From Acidobacteriota bacterium (lineage in GTDB: Bacteria; Acidobacteriota; Terriglobia; Terriglobales; Acidobacteriaceae): a DNA stretch of 6,283 nucleotides. Below the pieces are notes generated by a model. The model was not told the DNA's origin. It saw only the letters and a program-made list of their open reading frames with translations, and did no database searches. Position numbers and translations under genes: made by a program. Every line of letters begins with the position of its first letter. Position 1 is the first letter of the stretch. The DNA lies in the NCBI GenBank assembly GCA_021778875.1, contig JAJYBT010000166.1, positions 1 to 6,283 of the forward strand. The letters run 5' to 3'. This document shows positions 5,714 to 6,283 of this stretch, one piece after another.

Positions 5714-6283
5714 TTACAGCTTTTCCCGCAGGAAACTGATGACGTGGTCGGCCTGGACCACTCCCGCCATGCGGCCATGGGCATCCACCACGGGCAGAGC
5801 GTGCAAGTTGTACTTGTCAAAGAGCTCGGCAAGTTCGTTCTGGTGCAGATCTCCGGGGCAGGAGAGGAAGCGCTGCTCGATCAGCAGGGACAGCCGCGTC
5901 TCGGGCTGCGCCATCACCAGCCGGGCCAGCGGAACGATCCCGCGCAGCACCCGTTTTTCGTCGAGCAGGTAGACTTCCGTCACGCACTCGGGGTCGCCGT
6001 CAAAACTGCGCAATGCCTGCACTGCATTGGCAACCGAGGCATCCATGCCCAGGTAGACGAAGTCGGTCGTCATGCAGCCGGCGGCCGATTTCTCGTCGAA
6101 TTCGAGAAGCTCGGCAACCTCCTGCCGCTCCTCGGGCTCCATCTCTTCGAGAATGGCATCTGACTGCTCCTCGGACAGCTCGCCGAGCAAGTCGGCAGCG
6201 GCTCCGGGGTCCATCTCCTCGACGATGTCGGCGATCTTTTCCTCGTCCAGCTTCTCCAGAAGGGCCTTCTGCAGCCTGGGCTC
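5714..6283 (-). CDS. Soluble MgtE_N-CBS domain protein lacking the MgtE channel (partial, N-terminus off the right edge)
   Basis: The last 189 residues of a cytosolic protein; the frame stays open to the right edge. Fragment residues 1-65 are the end of an MgtE intracellular N domain: acidic superhelical repeats such as KIADIVEEMDPGAAADLL and EEMEPEERQEVAELLEF. AAGCMTTDFVYL (67-78) is the usual junction into the first CBS domain (to about 130). The second CBS domain follows (132-189), with the characteristic LPVVDAHGRMAGVVQADHVI. In MgtE this module binds Mg2+ and gates the channel, and the membrane domain comes after it. Here the protein stops nine residues after ADHVI (TAA 5716-5714) with no membrane segment. 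It is therefore a stand-alone sensor or regulatory subunit, perhaps with an N-terminal domain beyond the window. An Mg2+-type Nramp gene lies on the same strand about 5 kb away; functional pairing is inference. Confidence 0.88.
   Translation of the reverse strand, partial: EPRLQKALLEKLDEEKIADIVEEMDPGAAADLLGELSEEQSDAILEEMEPEERQEVAELLEFDEKSAAGCMTTDFVYLGMDASVANAVQALRSFDGDPECVTEVYLLDEKRVLRGIVPLARLVMAQPETRLSLLIEQRFLSCPGDLHQNELAELFDKYNLHALPVVDAHGRMAGVVQADHVISFLREKL

Overview
The window is GC-rich with short intergenic gaps and looks like chromosomal DNA of a soil-type bacterium. The protein styles fit an Acidobacteriota (Terriglobia-like) genome: a Tat-exported DUF2961/GH172 protein, a glutamine-rich exported small protein, a long cysteine-bearing nitronate monooxygenase homologue, and a soluble MgtE_N-CBS protein. 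That assignment is an inference from protein character only. I see no mobile element, tRNA, rRNA or CRISPR array.

Layout, left to right. (1) Minus strand, 811 down past the left edge: the N-terminal 270 residues of an Nramp-fold divalent metal transporter, whose metal-site motifs match the Nramp-related magnesium-transporter type rather than classical MntH. (2) Divergent plus-strand gene 993-2204: a Tat-exported DUF2961 / GH172 glycoside hydrolase with both catalytic glutamates, behind a good sigma70-type promoter. (3) Plus-strand pair 2380-2850 and 2875-3210: an SRPBCC/AHSA1-type protein and an ArsR-type repressor, probably one operon. A clear TTGACA promoter precedes it, with palindromes that could be the repressor's operator. 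The pair ends at a strong hairpin at 3260-3291, shared with the convergent gene. (4) Minus-strand 3981-3352: an exported glutamine-rich coiled-coil protein with a Spy/CpxP-like LTxxQ-type motif. A GTGA-N6-TCAC palindrome (CRP/FNR-like) lies upstream. (5) Minus-strand 5594-4122: an FMN-dependent nitronate monooxygenase/enoyl-reductase-like enzyme with an unusual C-terminal four-cysteine module. (6) Minus strand, right edge to 5714: the C-terminal part of a protein with the cytosolic Mg2+-sensing half of MgtE (MgtE_N plus two CBS domains) but no membrane channel.

How they fit together: the clearest functional units are the SRPBCC-ArsR operon and, more speculatively, a magnesium theme linking the Nramp-like transporter at the left edge with the channel-less MgtE_N-CBS protein at the right edge. 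The other genes look like separate transcription units. I found no convincing new multi-gene system. The items most worth a second look are the altered Nramp metal site, the MgtE-like sensor without a channel, the four-cysteine tail of the monooxygenase, and the operator-like palindromes.
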